Shown in pieces: positions 19,026 to 27,950 of a stretch of 64,000 bases of DNA. The stretch is taken from the NCBI RefSeq assembly GCF_000258765.1, contig NZ_AJLT01000002.1, positions 1 through 64,000 of the forward strand, given 5' to 3'. Source of the stretch: Gillisia marina (GTDB lineage Bacteria > Bacteroidota > Bacteroidia > Flavobacteriales > Flavobacteriaceae). The position numbers were made by a program, and so were the translations under genes. The notes under the pieces were generated by a model. The model did not search any database and was not told the origin of the DNA. It saw nothing but the letters and a program-made list of their open reading frames with translations. Position 1 is the stretch's first letter, and each line of letters starts with the position of its first letter.

Positions 19026-19772
19026 TCACAAAATATAATAAAATATAAAATACGTCATTGCAAGATTAAATCCTGCATGACTCAAGATTGCGCCATAAAT
19101 ACTCCCCGATCTTTTCTTACAGTAGAAAAATAGTCTACTAGTAAAAAACATAAGAAGCATCCATAAAATTGCTGGAATAAATAAAAGTCTTAAACTTCCA
19201 GAGCTATAAATAAGTCCAAAATGAGCTAAATGTACCGTAGCAAAGGCCAGGCTATCAATTACAGATGCTGTGTTTTCTCCAAATTTAGGAACGAAGCTTT
19301 CGTGAATAAGTCCGCGATACAACAGCTCTTCGCCTATTGGGCTAAAAGTCATTCCAATAAAAGCGAAAATCGCAAAATAGATATGCCTTCCCGATCCTTC
19401 TAAATTTTTCGCAGGAATTGTATAGGAATTGGAAATATAATTAAACCAATTACTAATAGAAGTATCATATAAAACTTGGCCGATAAAAAACACAATTGCA
19501 CAAATAACGATTCCCAGTAGGGAGGAATATACCAACCAAATATATTTTTCTGGTTTCTTTATTCCAATCTTCCTCCTTCCCTGTTTAGTAAGTAAAATAA
19601 AAGGAGTGATCCACATTAAGAGAAAAATGAGCGAGGTAAAATTATAGTTACCAGTTCTGTTAGCTTCCAAAACAAAGAGAAATCTAGGAATTCCAAAAAG
19701 GAGAATTAGAACTAAGCCAAATTTCCAATCGAATTTTAATAAGCCTAATTTAATTTTAAACACCTTCATCAT
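19026..19772 (-). CDS. CPBP-family intramembrane metalloprotease
   Basis: A 248-residue polytopic membrane protein with about seven hydrophobic segments. The CPBP (Abi/Rce1-like) motifs are all present: EELLYR at 148-153, FATVH at 177-181 and the late HAGFN. These residues form the glutamate/histidine active site within the membrane. Homologues process prenylated proteins in eukaryotes and confer bacteriocin self-immunity in bacteria; no bacteriocin gene is nearby. It is intact and stands alone. Confidence 0.9.
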   Translation of the reverse strand: MMKVFKIKLGLLKFDWKFGLVLILLFGIPRFLFVLEANRTGNYNFTSLIFLLMWITPFILLTKQGRRKIGIKKPEKYIWLVYSSLLGIVICAIVFFIGQVLYDTSISNWFNYISNSYTIPAKNLEGSGRHIYFAIFAFIGMTFSPIGEELLYRGLIHESFVPKFGENTASVIDSLAFATVHLAHFGLIYSSGSLRLLFIPAILWMLLMFFTSRLFFYCKKRSGSIYGAILSHAGFNLAMTYFIFYYIL

Positions 19773-19842
19773 TAAATTTTAGGCGCATGTGGATTTTTAT
19801 ATAATAGTAAGGTAATTCCAATTTTGCTAACTAAGTCTATCT

Positions 19843-20205
19843 TCAAAGATCCTCAACAAAAAAGACTGCATTTTTATTAAGATCATAAAAGCCAAATTCA
19901 TTTGTATTCCAGGCAGTGTTTAAAATTAACTTATCTTCAGTTACGGTTTTTCTTTCTACAAACTCTTTAAAGATTGCTCCAATATTTTTTACAAAGATCT
20001 TAACTACAGAACCGCCTAGAAGAGTATCGTCCGGAGTATCGGCGTGCCATTGCAAATGAATGTAAAGTTCTTCTCTTTTTAATACCGCATACATATCGTC
20101 TTTAGAAATCATTTCGAATCCCACATAATCATGATACCATTGTATATCTCTGTATATATCCTGACTTGGAAGTACTAGTGACATTTGTAAAAGCTTTGTC
20201 TTCAT
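19843..20205 (-). CDS. VOC/glyoxalase-superfamily protein
   Basis: A 120-residue single-domain VOC protein: MSLVLPSQDIYRDIQWYHDYVGFEMI, LYIHLQWHAD and a C-terminal FGFYDLNKNAVFFVED strand. The metal ligands are poorly conserved, so it may bind rather than convert a ligand (as bleomycin-resistance proteins do). It lies 34 bp downstream of the GNAT gene and is probably co-transcribed with it. Confidence 0.8.
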   Translation of the reverse strand: MKTKLLQMSLVLPSQDIYRDIQWYHDYVGFEMISKDDMYAVLKREELYIHLQWHADTPDDTLLGGSVVKIFVKNIGAIFKEFVERKTVTEDKLILNTAWNTNEFGFYDLNKNAVFFVEDL

Positions 20206-20238
20206 AATGTCTTGATTTTTTATTTACTCGAGTAACAA

Positions 20239-20769
20239 TTATTCGTAAAATTCTGAAGGATAGCGAACAATCCCGTCAACGCCATATAGTCCTTTTTTAA
20301 CCAGCTCAATACCCATTGCATTTTCCTCGTGAACTTCAAAAGGAACCGAGATTCCAAAGAGTTTCAACATTTTATAACCAAATTTCGGATAATAATTTTT
20401 GTGACCTACCACTATTATAGAATTATATCCGAGTTGCCTTGCAATCGCGTGTGCTTCTGTTATTAATTTACTTCCAATTCCTTTATCCTGAAAATCAGGT
20501 AACACACTCACCGGGGCTAGAGCCAAGGAATCGAATGCCTTATCTTTATTAATTATTTTAATTTTAGTTAAAAGAATATGTCCCAAAATTTCCTTCTCAG
20601 CTTCTGCAACTAATGATAATTCGGGCGTAAAGGCTGAAGAATCCCTAAGCCTTGTCACTAAATACTGTTCTTTATGATCACTATATTTCTCATTTCTAAA
20701 AGCTTTTTCAATAAGATCGAAAACAGCACTGCGATCTTTCTTTACTTCTTGACGGATCTTAATTTTCAT
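20239..20769 (-). CDS. GNAT family N-acetyltransferase (YhbS-like)
   Basis: A 176-residue GNAT with motif A as LAPVSVLPDFQDKGIGSKLITEA (Q/RxxGxG/A loop DKGIGS) and the later VVGHKNYYPKFGYK, which is characteristic of the YhbS group. It is intact and presumably cytoplasmic; its substrate is unknown. It precedes the VOC gene with a 34-bp gap. Confidence 0.87.
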   Translation of the reverse strand: MKIKIRQEVKKDRSAVFDLIEKAFRNEKYSDHKEQYLVTRLRDSSAFTPELSLVAEAEKEILGHILLTKIKIINKDKAFDSLALAPVSVLPDFQDKGIGSKLITEAHAIARQLGYNSIIVVGHKNYYPKFGYKMLKLFGISVPFEVHEENAMGIELVKKGLYGVDGIVRYPSEFYE

Positions 20770-20859
20770 CGAATTAATTTAAAAGCTAACGAATATAATC
20801 TTATACACTCATGTAAAGTTATATTTTAATGCCCTAATAATTGTACAATATCCGACAAC

Positions 20860-20894
20860 AAACGCTTACAAACGTAAGTAAACGAAAACAAACC
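20860..20894 (+). promoter_or_regulatory. Four 10-bp-phased AAAC(G/C) repeats upstream of ssb
   Basis: AAACG occurs at 20860, 20870 and 20880 and AAACC at 20890, exactly one per 10 bp (contexts ACAAACGCTTAC, ACAAACGTAAG, GTAAACGAAAAC, ACAAACC). The array sits about 33 bp upstream of the -7 box of the ssb gene, on one DNA face, which is where a class I activator would bind. I do not recognise the regulator. Confidence 0.6.
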
Positions 20895-20926
20895 TTTCGC
20901 AACCGAATACGCCAAAAGTCCTCATA

Positions 20927-20934
20927 TACATTTG
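20927..20934 (+). promoter_or_regulatory. Bacteroidetes-type -7 box for ssb
   Basis: TACATTTG matches the TAnnTTTG consensus of the Bacteroidetes housekeeping sigma factor. The start codon follows 49 bp downstream. No good -33 TTG is apparent, consistent with an activator-dependent promoter. Confidence 0.55.
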
Positions 20935-20983
20935 TCCTGTTGAAATGAACGAATGATTTTCAACTGCAATAAATTCTATAGTT

Positions 20984-21316
20984 ATGAGCACTTTAAGAAA
21001 CAAAGTTCAATTGATCGGGAACGTAGGTAATGATCCTGAAATCGTACACCTTGAATCAGGAAAAATTCTGGCAAAATTCACCATGGCCACCAATGAATCT
21101 TATAAAAATGCAAAAGGAGAGAAAATTACAGATACCCAATGGCATAACATCGTGGTATGGGGAAAAACCGCCGAAATAGTTGAAAATTATGTTCCAAAAG
21201 GAAAAGAAGTGGGAATTGAAGGAAAATTAACTTCCCGCAGCTATGAAGATAAAGAAGGAGTTAAACGTTATGTTACCGAAATCGTTTGTAGTGAATTGCT
21301 TCTGTTAGGGAAATAG
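20984..21316 (+). CDS. ssb: Short single-stranded DNA-binding protein
   Basis: A 110-residue OB-fold SSB: NKVQLIGNVGNDPEIVHL, FTMATNESYKN, TQWHNIVVWGKTAEI and YVTEIVCSELLLLGK. The OB fold is complete, but the protein stops there. The Gly/Pro/Gln-rich linker and acidic tip (ending in a DDDIPF-like motif) that recruits repair and replication proteins are absent, whereas the replicative SSB of Flavobacteriaceae has them. It is therefore probably an accessory paralogue, possibly stress- or competence-related. It has a strong terminator behind it and an unusual phased-repeat promoter in front. Confidence 0.9.
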   Translation: MSTLRNKVQLIGNVGNDPEIVHLESGKILAKFTMATNESYKNAKGEKITDTQWHNIVVWGKTAEIVENYVPKGKEVGIEGKLTSRSYEDKEGVKRYVTEIVCSELLLLGK

Positions 21317-21350
21317 TTCCGGAAAAAAGAAATTGATTAATTAATATGCT

Positions 21351-21388
21351 AAAAGCGCCACGAAGTAAATTCTTCTTGGCGCTTTATA
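21351..21388. terminator. Bidirectional terminator between ssb and acs
   Basis: The stem AAAGCGCC (21352-21359) pairs with GGCGCTTT (21378-21385). It lies 36 bp after the ssb stop and 35 bp after the convergent acs stop, with A/T runs on both sides, so it can serve both genes. Confidence 0.8.
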
Positions 21389-21422
21389 TTTTATTACTTT
21401 ATTAAATTCTATAATGCATTAT

Positions 21423-23316
21423 CTATGATCTCTTGAACACTTCAGGGTTTAAAAGGGTGCTAATGTCTCCTAAATTATCAGTGTCTTTATGAGCAATTTT
21501 ACGCAAGATTCTTCTCATAATTTTCCCGGATCGTGTTTTTGGTAAGCCCACAGTAAATTGAATTTTATCGAGTTTTGCAATAGGCCCAATATGTTCCGTG
21601 ATAATTTGATTAATCTCCTTTCTTAAATTCTCATGAAGTCTTGATTCTCCCGTTTCTTTCAAAATCACATACCCATAAAGTGCATTTCCCTTCACATCAT
21701 GTGGGAAACCTACAATTGCCGATTCAGCCACTGCAGGATGTTCATTTATTGCATCTTCAATTGGTGCAGTTCCCAGATTATGACCCGAAACAATGATCAC
21801 ATCATCTACTCTTCCTGTAATTCGGTAATATCCAACGGTATCTCTTAGGGCACCATCTCCGGTGAAATATTTATTTTCGTAGGCCGAAAAATAGGTTTCT
21901 TTATAGCGCTTATGATCTCCCCAAATAGTTCTAGCCATTCCCGGCCAAGGAAATTTAATGCATAAGCGTCCATCTACCTGATTCCCTTCGATCTCTTTCC
22001 CATGTTCATCCATTAACGCAGGCTGAATTCCCGGTAATGGTAAGGTCGCATAGGTTGGGATCGTTGGTGTTGCATATGGAATAGGAGAGATCATAATCCC
22101 TCCTGTTTCGGTTTGCCACCAAGTGTCTACAATCGGACTTTTCTTTTTCCCTACATTATCATTATACCAATGCCAAGCTTCTTCATTAATAGGCTCTCCA
22201 ACGGTTCCCAGCACTTTGAGCGAGGATAAGTCATGATTTTCTACAAACTCTAATTTCTCTTTCGCTAAAGCTCGAATTGCAGTAGGTGCTGTATAAAATT
22301 GGTTCACTTTATGCTTTTCTATGATCTCCCAGAATCGTCCAAAATCGGGATGATTTGGTACTCCTTCAAACATTATGGTGGTCGCTCCATTTGCCAGTGG
22401 CCCATAAAGAATATAACTATGCCCGGTAATCCAGCCAATATCGGCCGTGCACCAATACACATCTCCTTCCTTATACTGAAACACATTTTTAAAAGTATAG
22501 GCACTATATACCATATATCCCGCTGTGGTATGTAGCATCCCTTTCGGTTTTCCTGTAGATCCGGAAGTGTATAAAATAAACAAAGGGTCTTCCGCATCCA
22601 TTATTTCAATCACACATTCTTTGCTCGCTTTCTCTAAAAGAGGTTGCAACCAATGATCTCTTCCATCTTTCATATTGATATCAGCATCCGTTCGCTTCAC
22701 TACCAATACAGATTTAATGGTTGGTGTATTCTCCAAAGCTTCATCTACAATTCCTTTAAGATCGATTGTTTTAGTTCCACGGAAAGAGCCGTCCGAAGTA
22801 ATCACCATATTGCATTCGCAATCGTTAATTCTGGTAGCTAAAGCGGTTGCTGAAAATCCTGCAAATACAACAGAGTGGATAGCACCAATCCGCGCACATG
22901 CTAAAACAGAAACAGCCAATTCAGGAATCATGGGTAAATAAATACACACGCGATCTCCTTTTTTAATTCCCTGCTCCTTTAACACATTTGCAAAAGCACA
23001 TACTTTTTCGTGCAGCTGCTTATAACTTATATGTTGTGCTTCCTCTGAAGGATCATTTGGCTCGAAAATGATGGCGGTTTTATCTGCTTTTGTAGCTAAA
23101 TGCCTGTCGATACAATTTTCTGTAATATTTAGTTGTGCTCCTTCAAACCATTTTACTTCCGGTGTAGAAAAGTTCCAATCCAGCACTTTATCCCAAGGTT
23201 TTCTCCAAACAAAATGTTCTTCAGCAATCTCTGACCAGAAATTTTCCGGATCCCTCACCGATTTTCTATAGACTTGATAGTATTCTTCCAGATTTTTTTA
23301 TGTGATAACTACTCAT
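21423..23316 (-). CDS. acs: Acetyl-CoA synthetase (one frameshift near the start)
   Basis: AMP-forming acetate:CoA ligase of about 630 residues. Core motifs are YTSGSTGKPKG (AMP/ATP loop), WCTADIGWITGHSY, WWQTETGG and the C-terminal PKTRSGKIMRR, whose lysine is the site of inhibitory acetylation in studied homologues. The clear reading frame opens only at an internal ATG (23258, MRDPENFW); the expected N-terminus MSSYHIKNLEEYYQVYRKSV begins at the ATG at 23316 and is joined by removing one T from the T7 run at 23293-23299. The HDAC-like gene lies 25 bp upstream, on the same strand, so the pair is likely co-transcribed. Confidence 0.93.
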
Positions 23317-23341
23317 ACCGATTTAAAAATTTAATCAGCTT

Positions 23342-24319
23342 CTAAGATATAGAAATTATAAGAGTATCAACAACCAGAATTCTTTTTATGAGGGAGTTTT
23401 GATAGTGTTGCTTATTTAAAAAAAAGATTTTTTGTGCTAGTCGGAAGGTATTGGCGTGCGCCTCAATAATCATTTTAATTTCGGGAGAATAGCCGCCACC
23501 CATACTAACCTCTACCGGAATATTTAAATCGTGACAGGTTTGCAATACATACCGATCGCGCTCTTTACATCCATCTATTGTACAACCGAGTTTTCCAAGT
23601 TTGTCGGTTGCTAAAATATCTACCCCACTTAAATAAAAGATGAAATCTGGTTTCACTTTATTAATAAGTTCCGGCAGGGTATTTTTTAATACCTCAAGGT
23701 AATCTTTATCTCCCGTTTGATCTACCAATTCGATATCCAGATCGGAGGTCTCTTTTCTAAAAGAATAATTATTCTTTCCATGTATTGAAAAGGTGAAAAC
23801 TGAAGCATCCTCTCGAAAAATCTCTGCAGTTCCGTTTCCCTGATGCACATCGAGATCCACAATCAAGATCTTTTTTATCCCTTTTTTCTTCTGAAGATAT
23901 CTTGCCGCAATAGCTTGATCGTTTAGCAAACAAAAAGCTTCCCCATGACTTGTGTAGGCATGATGAGTTCCGCCAGCAATGTTCATTGAAATTCCATAGT
24001 TCAAAGCGTGGTCGCAAGCTTTCATGGTACCATGTGCAATAATAAGTTCTCGCTGAATTAGCTCTTCGGAAAGGGGAAAACCAATTTTTCGAGCCGCTCG
24101 TTTATCTACTGTAAGTTCTAATAAGTCAGCTACATAATCCTGACTGTGAACTGCTAAAACATTGGATATTTTAGGGAGTTCCGGTTCAAAGAAATTTTCC
24201 CTGGTGCAAGTTCCCTCATGCAGCAATTGCTTTGGCAGCAACTCATATTTTTCCATTGGGAACCGATGCCCTTCCGGAAGTGGATGTTTAAAGATTGGAT
24301 GAGCTGCTATTTTAAGCAT
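23342..24319 (-). CDS. HDAC-family (AcuC/AphA-like) deacetylase
   Basis: A 325-residue arginase/deacetylase-fold zinc enzyme. Active-site elements are visible: GGTHHAY (His119-His120), DLDVHQGNGT (zinc ligands Asp157 and His159), SGVD (third ligand) and GGGYS. Bacterial members deacetylate acetyl-lysine (AcuC acts on acetyl-CoA synthetase) or acetylpolyamines. Its position directly upstream of acs, with only 25 bp between, supports control of Acs activity. Compared with usual members, which stop soon after the LAQKIFF helix, it carries an odd tail of about 29 hydrophobic residues; a lost stop or another base error could explain it. Confidence 0.88.
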   Translation of the reverse strand: MLKIAAHPIFKHPLPEGHRFPMEKYELLPKQLLHEGTCTRENFFEPELPKISNVLAVHSQDYVADLLELTVDKRAARKIGFPLSEELIQRELIIAHGTMKACDHALNYGISMNIAGGTHHAYTSHGEAFCLLNDQAIAARYLQKKKGIKKILIVDLDVHQGNGTAEIFREDASVFTFSIHGKNNYSFRKETSDLDIELVDQTGDKDYLEVLKNTLPELINKVKPDFIFYLSGVDILATDKLGKLGCTIDGCKERDRYVLQTCHDLNIPVEVSMGGGYSPEIKMIIEAHANTFRLAQKIFFLNKQHYQNSLIKRILVVDTLIISIS

Positions 24320-24340
24320 TAATAGAGTTTCATGTTTTTA

Positions 24341-24475
24341 ACCTCCCTCTCGACTCCGCTCGAGGTGACCAATTCAAAATACAAAATTATATATTTGAAA
24401 GATTATTGACCCGTCGACTACGCTCGAGGTGACAAAGATCTGTCAGTTTGAGCGGAGTCGAGAACGATCGGGATC
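24341..24475. repeat. GTCA-family palindrome cluster downstream of the GIY-YIG gene
   Basis: Three arms are present: CTCTCGACTCCGCTCGAGGT at 24347-24366, CGTCGACTACGCTCGAGGTG (24412-24431), and TGTCAGTTTGAGCGGAGTCG (24441-24460) followed by AGAACGATCGGGATC. The last two form an inverted pair with a 6-bp spacer. Confidence 0.85.
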
Positions 24476-24501
24476 TAAAACTTTTGAATATCGAGAACTT
24501 A

Positions 24502-24810
24502 TTATTTATTCCTAAAATGCGAATCATTCCTGCATTCAGCTAAAAGATGTAATAACAAATCATCTTTCTTTGCCAAAGCTCTTTTCTTAACTGCGCTCCA
24601 CTTTTTTATCTTCTTTTCAAAATAAATAGCCTGATTCACATCATTAAATTCCTGACTAAAAATGAGATTTATGGGTCTTCTTTTATAGGTGAAGCATGTT
24701 TTATTTAATCCTGAATTATGTTCTGTTATTCTTCGGGATAGATTATTGGTAATACCTGTATATAATAACATATCTGAACATTCTAGGATATAAACATAAT
24801 AGAATTTCAT
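24502..24810 (-). CDS. GIY-YIG nuclease, UPF0213-type, enclosed by repeats
   Basis: A 102-residue single-domain GIY-YIG nuclease. The signature YYVYILECSD...YTGITNNLSRRITEH gives the two tyrosines and the catalytic Arg; a conserved NQAIYFEKKIKKWSxxKKxAL segment and the Glu in YFEKKIK complete the fold. Unlike UvrC or homing enzymes it has no extra DNA-binding domain. Stand-alone copies are widespread with unknown role. The gene is bracketed within 30 bp on each side by GTCA-family palindromes (24341-24475 and 24833-24988), the densest in the window apart from 49 kb. Confidence 0.88.
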   Translation of the reverse strand: MKFYYVYILECSDMLLYTGITNNLSRRITEHNSGLNKTCFTYKRRPINLIFSQEFNDVNQAIYFEKKIKKWSAVKKRALAKKDDLLLHLLAECRNDSHFRNK

Positions 24811-24832
24811 AATTAGTCCTAGTTAGTTAATA

Positions 24833-24988
24833 ACCTCTCTCCCGATAATTATCGGGACGTTCGAGGTGACAATAAAAGATTTAACAATACAAATTGCATT
24901 CAAGAAAGCCAAAAGACCTCTCGACTCCGCTCGAGGAGACAAAAGCATGTCAGTTCGAGCGTCCCGAAAGCTTTCGGGATCGAGAACT
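24833..24988. repeat. GTCA-family palindrome cluster upstream of the GIY-YIG gene
   Basis: Arms present: a unit with inner hairpin CCCGATAATTATCGGG and ending GTTCGAGGTGACA (24835-24871), CTCTCGACTCCGCTCGAGGA with GACA (24918-24941), and TGTCAGTTCGAGCG (24948-24961) followed by the hairpin TCCCGAAAGCTTTCGGGA and TCGAGAA. The last two face each other across a 6-bp spacer. Two core types occur: a short GCGGAGT-like core and a longer CCCGA...TCGGG hairpin core. Confidence 0.85.
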
Positions 24989-25001
24989 ATCAAAACGAGA
25001 A

Positions 25002-27071
25002 CTAACTAATTATCGTCCCATTCTTCACTCCTTCTTCATCGGGGTTTAAAAACACCAATTTCCCTTCAGCGTTTTCTGTCATCAAGATCATTCCCTGGCT
25101 TTCCACTCCTCGTAATTTACGCGGAGCAAGATTCACCAAAACGGTTACTTTTTTACCAATAATATCTTCAGCCTTAAAGCTCTTTGCAATTCCCGAAACA
25201 ATAGTTCTCACATCGATTCCGGTATCTACTTTTAAAACCAATAATTTATCTGCCTTTGGCATTTTTGAAGCCTCAACGATCGTCCCAACACGAAGGTCCA
25301 TCTTCGTAAAATCGTCAAAAGAAGACTCCTCTTTTTGTGGTTCTGCTTTCTTATTTTCTGCTTCGTTAGCTGCTTTCGTCGCTTCCAATTTATCTAGTTG
25401 TTGCTGAATTTGTTCATCTTCAATTTTACTGAAAAGCAATTCCGCCTTTCCTATCGTATGTCCTACAGGGATTAGCGTATCATTTATTGAAATATCTTCC
25501 CATTTAAGAGCGCCTTCTACTGAAGAAAGGTTCAATATGCTTTTCAACTTCTCTGAAGTGAATGGCAAGAAAGGTTCACTTAAAGTTGCCAATGCTGTAG
25601 AGATTTGAAGCGCTACAAACATTACTGTTTTTACTCTTTCCGGATCTGTTTTTACAACTTTCCAAGGCTCTTCATCTGCCAAATATTTATTTCCGAGTCT
25701 GGCAAGATTCATCAATTCTCCTTGCGCTTCTCTAAATCTATATCTCTCTACAGAACTTGCAATAACGGCCGGATATGCTTTTACTGCAGCTAAGGTATCA
25801 TCATCTACTTCTGTAAATTCCCCCGGTGCTGGAATGGTTCCGTCGTAATATTTGTGAGTAAGAACTACCGCTCTATTTATAAAATTTCCAAAAATTGCAA
25901 CTAGCTCATTATTATTTCTTGCCTGAAAATCTTTCCAGGTAAAATCGTTATCCTTAGTTTCCGGAGCATTGGCGGTAAGGGTATACCTTAACACATCCTG
26001 CTGATTTGGAAAATCCTCCAAATATTCATGTAACCAAACTGCCCAATTCTTAGAAGTGGAAAGTTTATTCCCTTCCAAATTCAAGAATTCATTTGCAGGC
26101 ACGTTTTCAGGAAGAATATAACTTCCTTCCGCTTTCAGCATAATTGGAAAAATAATACAGTGAAACACGATATTATCTTTCCCTATAAAATGCACCATTT
26201 TGGTGTCTTCTTTTTTCCAGTAATCTTCCCAGTTCTTTCCTTCCCGTGCTGCCCATTCTTTAGTAGCCGATATGTATCCAATTGGGGCATCAAACCACAC
26301 ATATAGCACTTTCCCATCAGCTCCTTCTACCGGCACAGGAATTCCCCATTCCAAATCTCTGGTTACAGCACGTGCTCGTAAACCTTCATCTACCCAAGAT
26401 TTTACTTGTCCGTACACATTGGCCTTCCAATCTTTCTTGTGGCCCTTTATCACCCATTCTTTCATGAAATCTTCATACTGATCTAAAGGCAAAAACCAGT
26501 GTTTGGTTTCCTTCATCGTTGGCACTGCCCCTGTAATGGCAGACTTAGGATTGATAAGATCTGTAGCATTCAAAGAACTTCCACAACTTTCACACTGATC
26601 GCCATAGGCTTCAGGATTGCCACATTTAGGACATGTCCCGGTCACAAAACGATCTGCAAGGAATTGGTTGGCTTCAACATCATACAATTGTTCTGTAGTT
26701 TCCTCTATAAATTTCCCATCGTTATATAACTTCTTAAAAAATTCTGAAGCCGTTTCATGATGAATTTTATTGGAGGTACGAGAATAATTATCGAAAGTCA
26801 CCCCAAAATCTACAAAGGACTTTTTAATAATCCCGTGATATTTATCTATCAATTCTTGCGGTGTAATCCCTTCTTTCTTAGCTTTCATCGGGATAGCAAC
26901 TCCGTGCTCATCGCTTCCACAAACAAATGCCACATCTTTCCCCTGCATTCTTAAAAAACGGGCGTAAATATCTGCGGGTACGTACACACCTGCCAAATGC
27001 CCAATATGTATAGGTCCATTTGTATAAGGTAATGCTGCGGTAATTGTATAACGTTGTGGTGTATTGCTCAT
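25002..27071 (-). CDS. metG: Methionine-tRNA ligase
   Basis: A 689-residue class I aminoacyl-tRNA synthetase. Seen are the HIGH signature ([10 protein letters not shown]), the zinc knuckle [17 protein letters not shown], the KMSKS equivalent NKLSTSKNW, and a C-terminal OB-fold tRNA-binding (Trbp111-like) domain starting near [15 protein letters not shown] and ending in [11 protein letters not shown]. The length fits the long, dimeric MetRS form. It charges tRNA-Met for initiation and elongation. It is intact and begins with its own promoter region shared with a divergent lipoprotein gene. Confidence 0.97.
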   Translation of the reverse strand: MSNTPQRYTITAALPYTNGPIHIGHLAGVYVPADIYARFLRMQGKDVAFVCGSDEHGVAIPMKAKKEGITPQELIDKYHGIIKKSFVDFGVTFDNYSRTSNKIHHETASEFFKKLYNDGKFIEETTEQLYDVEANQFLADRFVTGTCPKCGNPEAYGDQCESCGSSLNATDLINPKSAITGAVPTMKETKHWFLPLDQYEDFMKEWVIKGHKKDWKANVYGQVKSWVDEGLRARAVTRDLEWGIPVPVEGADGKVLYVWFDAPIGYISATKEWAAREGKNWEDYWKKEDTKMVHFIGKDNIVFHCIIFPIMLKAEGSYILPENVPANEFLNLEGNKLSTSKNWAVWLHEYLEDFPNQQDVLRYTLTANAPETKDNDFTWKDFQARNNNELVAIFGNFINRAVVLTHKYYDGTIPAPGEFTEVDDDTLAAVKAYPAVIASSVERYRFREAQGELMNLARLGNKYLADEEPWKVVKTDPERVKTVMFVALQISTALATLSEPFLPFTSEKLKSILNLSSVEGALKWEDISINDTLIPVGHTIGKAELLFSKIEDEQIQQQLDKLEATKAANEAENKKAEPQKEESSFDDFTKMDLRVGTIVEASKMPKADKLLVLKVDTGIDVRTIVSGIAKSFKAEDIIGKKVTVLVNLAPRKLRGVESQGMILMTENAEGKLVFLNPDEEGVKNGTIIS

Positions 27072-27092
27072 TAGCTTTTAAAATTTAATCAA

Positions 27093-27190
27093 TAACCTCG
27101 GGATAAACCCACGAGATATCGAATTGAAAATTGTTTTTAATAAATCGAGGGTAAACCTCGGGGATCGATACCCTCTGTGAGGGATTTACG
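27093..27190. repeat. CCTCGG / GAGGGATTTA repeat block
   Basis: It contains AACCTCGGGATAAACCCACG, then AACCTCGGGGATCG and ACCCTCTGTGAGGGATTTA. The closing palindrome matches ACCCTCAATGAGGGATTTA near 56530 and ACCTCATGAGGGATTAAA near 16375. It occupies the 5' region of metG. Confidence 0.65.
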
Positions 27191-27194
27191 GGCG

Positions 27195-27202
27195 CAAAGG
27201 TA
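27195..27202 (-). promoter_or_regulatory. -7 box for metG
   Basis: On the minus strand this reads TACCTTTG, matching TAnnTTTG. It would start transcription about 120 bp ahead of metG, so the repeat block would lie inside the metG leader. Confidence 0.4.
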
Positions 27203-27290
27203 AGCAACTGCTAAATAGTATGCGTTAAATTATTGCAAAAGACCATGCTTAAGTCCTGTGAGAAATGGATTTTAGCCAAAAATATTAGTT

Positions 27291-27866
27291 ATGCGCAAAT
27301 TTCTCTATTTATCGGCTATCCTACTTGTTGTTGCCTGTAATTCTTCAAAAAAAGCAACTACTCCAAGTTCCAACCAATTATTTGTTGAAGACCTTTTGGA
27401 TATGAATGCCTTAACTCTTAAAAGCACATTCCCAAATGAAGTGATTTCTGAAGATGTTGGTTTGTTTGAAGAAGGAACCGAAGAACGAGCATATACAGTG
27501 ATCTCTCCAAATACTCCAGATGAATTGCATATTACCTGGAAAGACAAGGATAGAACTCAAATAGAGGATATTAGGATGGATTCCAACGGAAAATGGAAAA
27601 GTAAGTCCACTATTAAAATAGGTTCCACCTACGATGAATTAACCGAAATGAATCAAAAACCCATTTCGTTCTATGGATTTGGATGGGATTATAGTGGCGC
27701 AACTTTGTGGAATGATGGAAAATTAGAAAAATCTAATGTACATGTGTTTCTTGCTCCAGAGAAGGAACCTAAAAATAAGTTTTACGGAGATAAAATTGTA
27801 ACTGCTACTCCCGAAGAAATTAAAGAACTCGATCTTAAAGTAAAAGCGATCTTGTTCAAACCTTAA
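27291..27866 (+). CDS. Lipoprotein of unknown function
   Basis: A 191-residue protein with a lipoprotein signal peptide: MRKFLYLSAILLVVAC, lipobox VVAC with Cys16 as the lipidated residue, then a Ser/Thr/Lys linker. The mature part is acidic, with a possible beta-sheet fold containing DELHITWKDKDRTQIEDI and SFYGFGWDYSGATL. I recognise no family. It is likely anchored to the inner or outer membrane facing the periplasm. It is followed, 84 bp later, by the YraN gene on the same strand. Confidence 0.75.
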   Translation: MRKFLYLSAILLVVACNSSKKATTPSSNQLFVEDLLDMNALTLKSTFPNEVISEDVGLFEEGTEERAYTVISPNTPDELHITWKDKDRTQIEDIRMDSNGKWKSKSTIKIGSTYDELTEMNQKPISFYGFGWDYSGATLWNDGKLEKSNVHVFLAPEKEPKNKFYGDKIVTATPEEIKELDLKVKAILFKP

Positions 27867-27950
27867 TTCAGAAATTCAAGGTCTATAATATGTTGAAAAA
27901 TAGTACATTTAAGTCATTATTCTTTCCCTACGAAATAATCAAGACAATAA

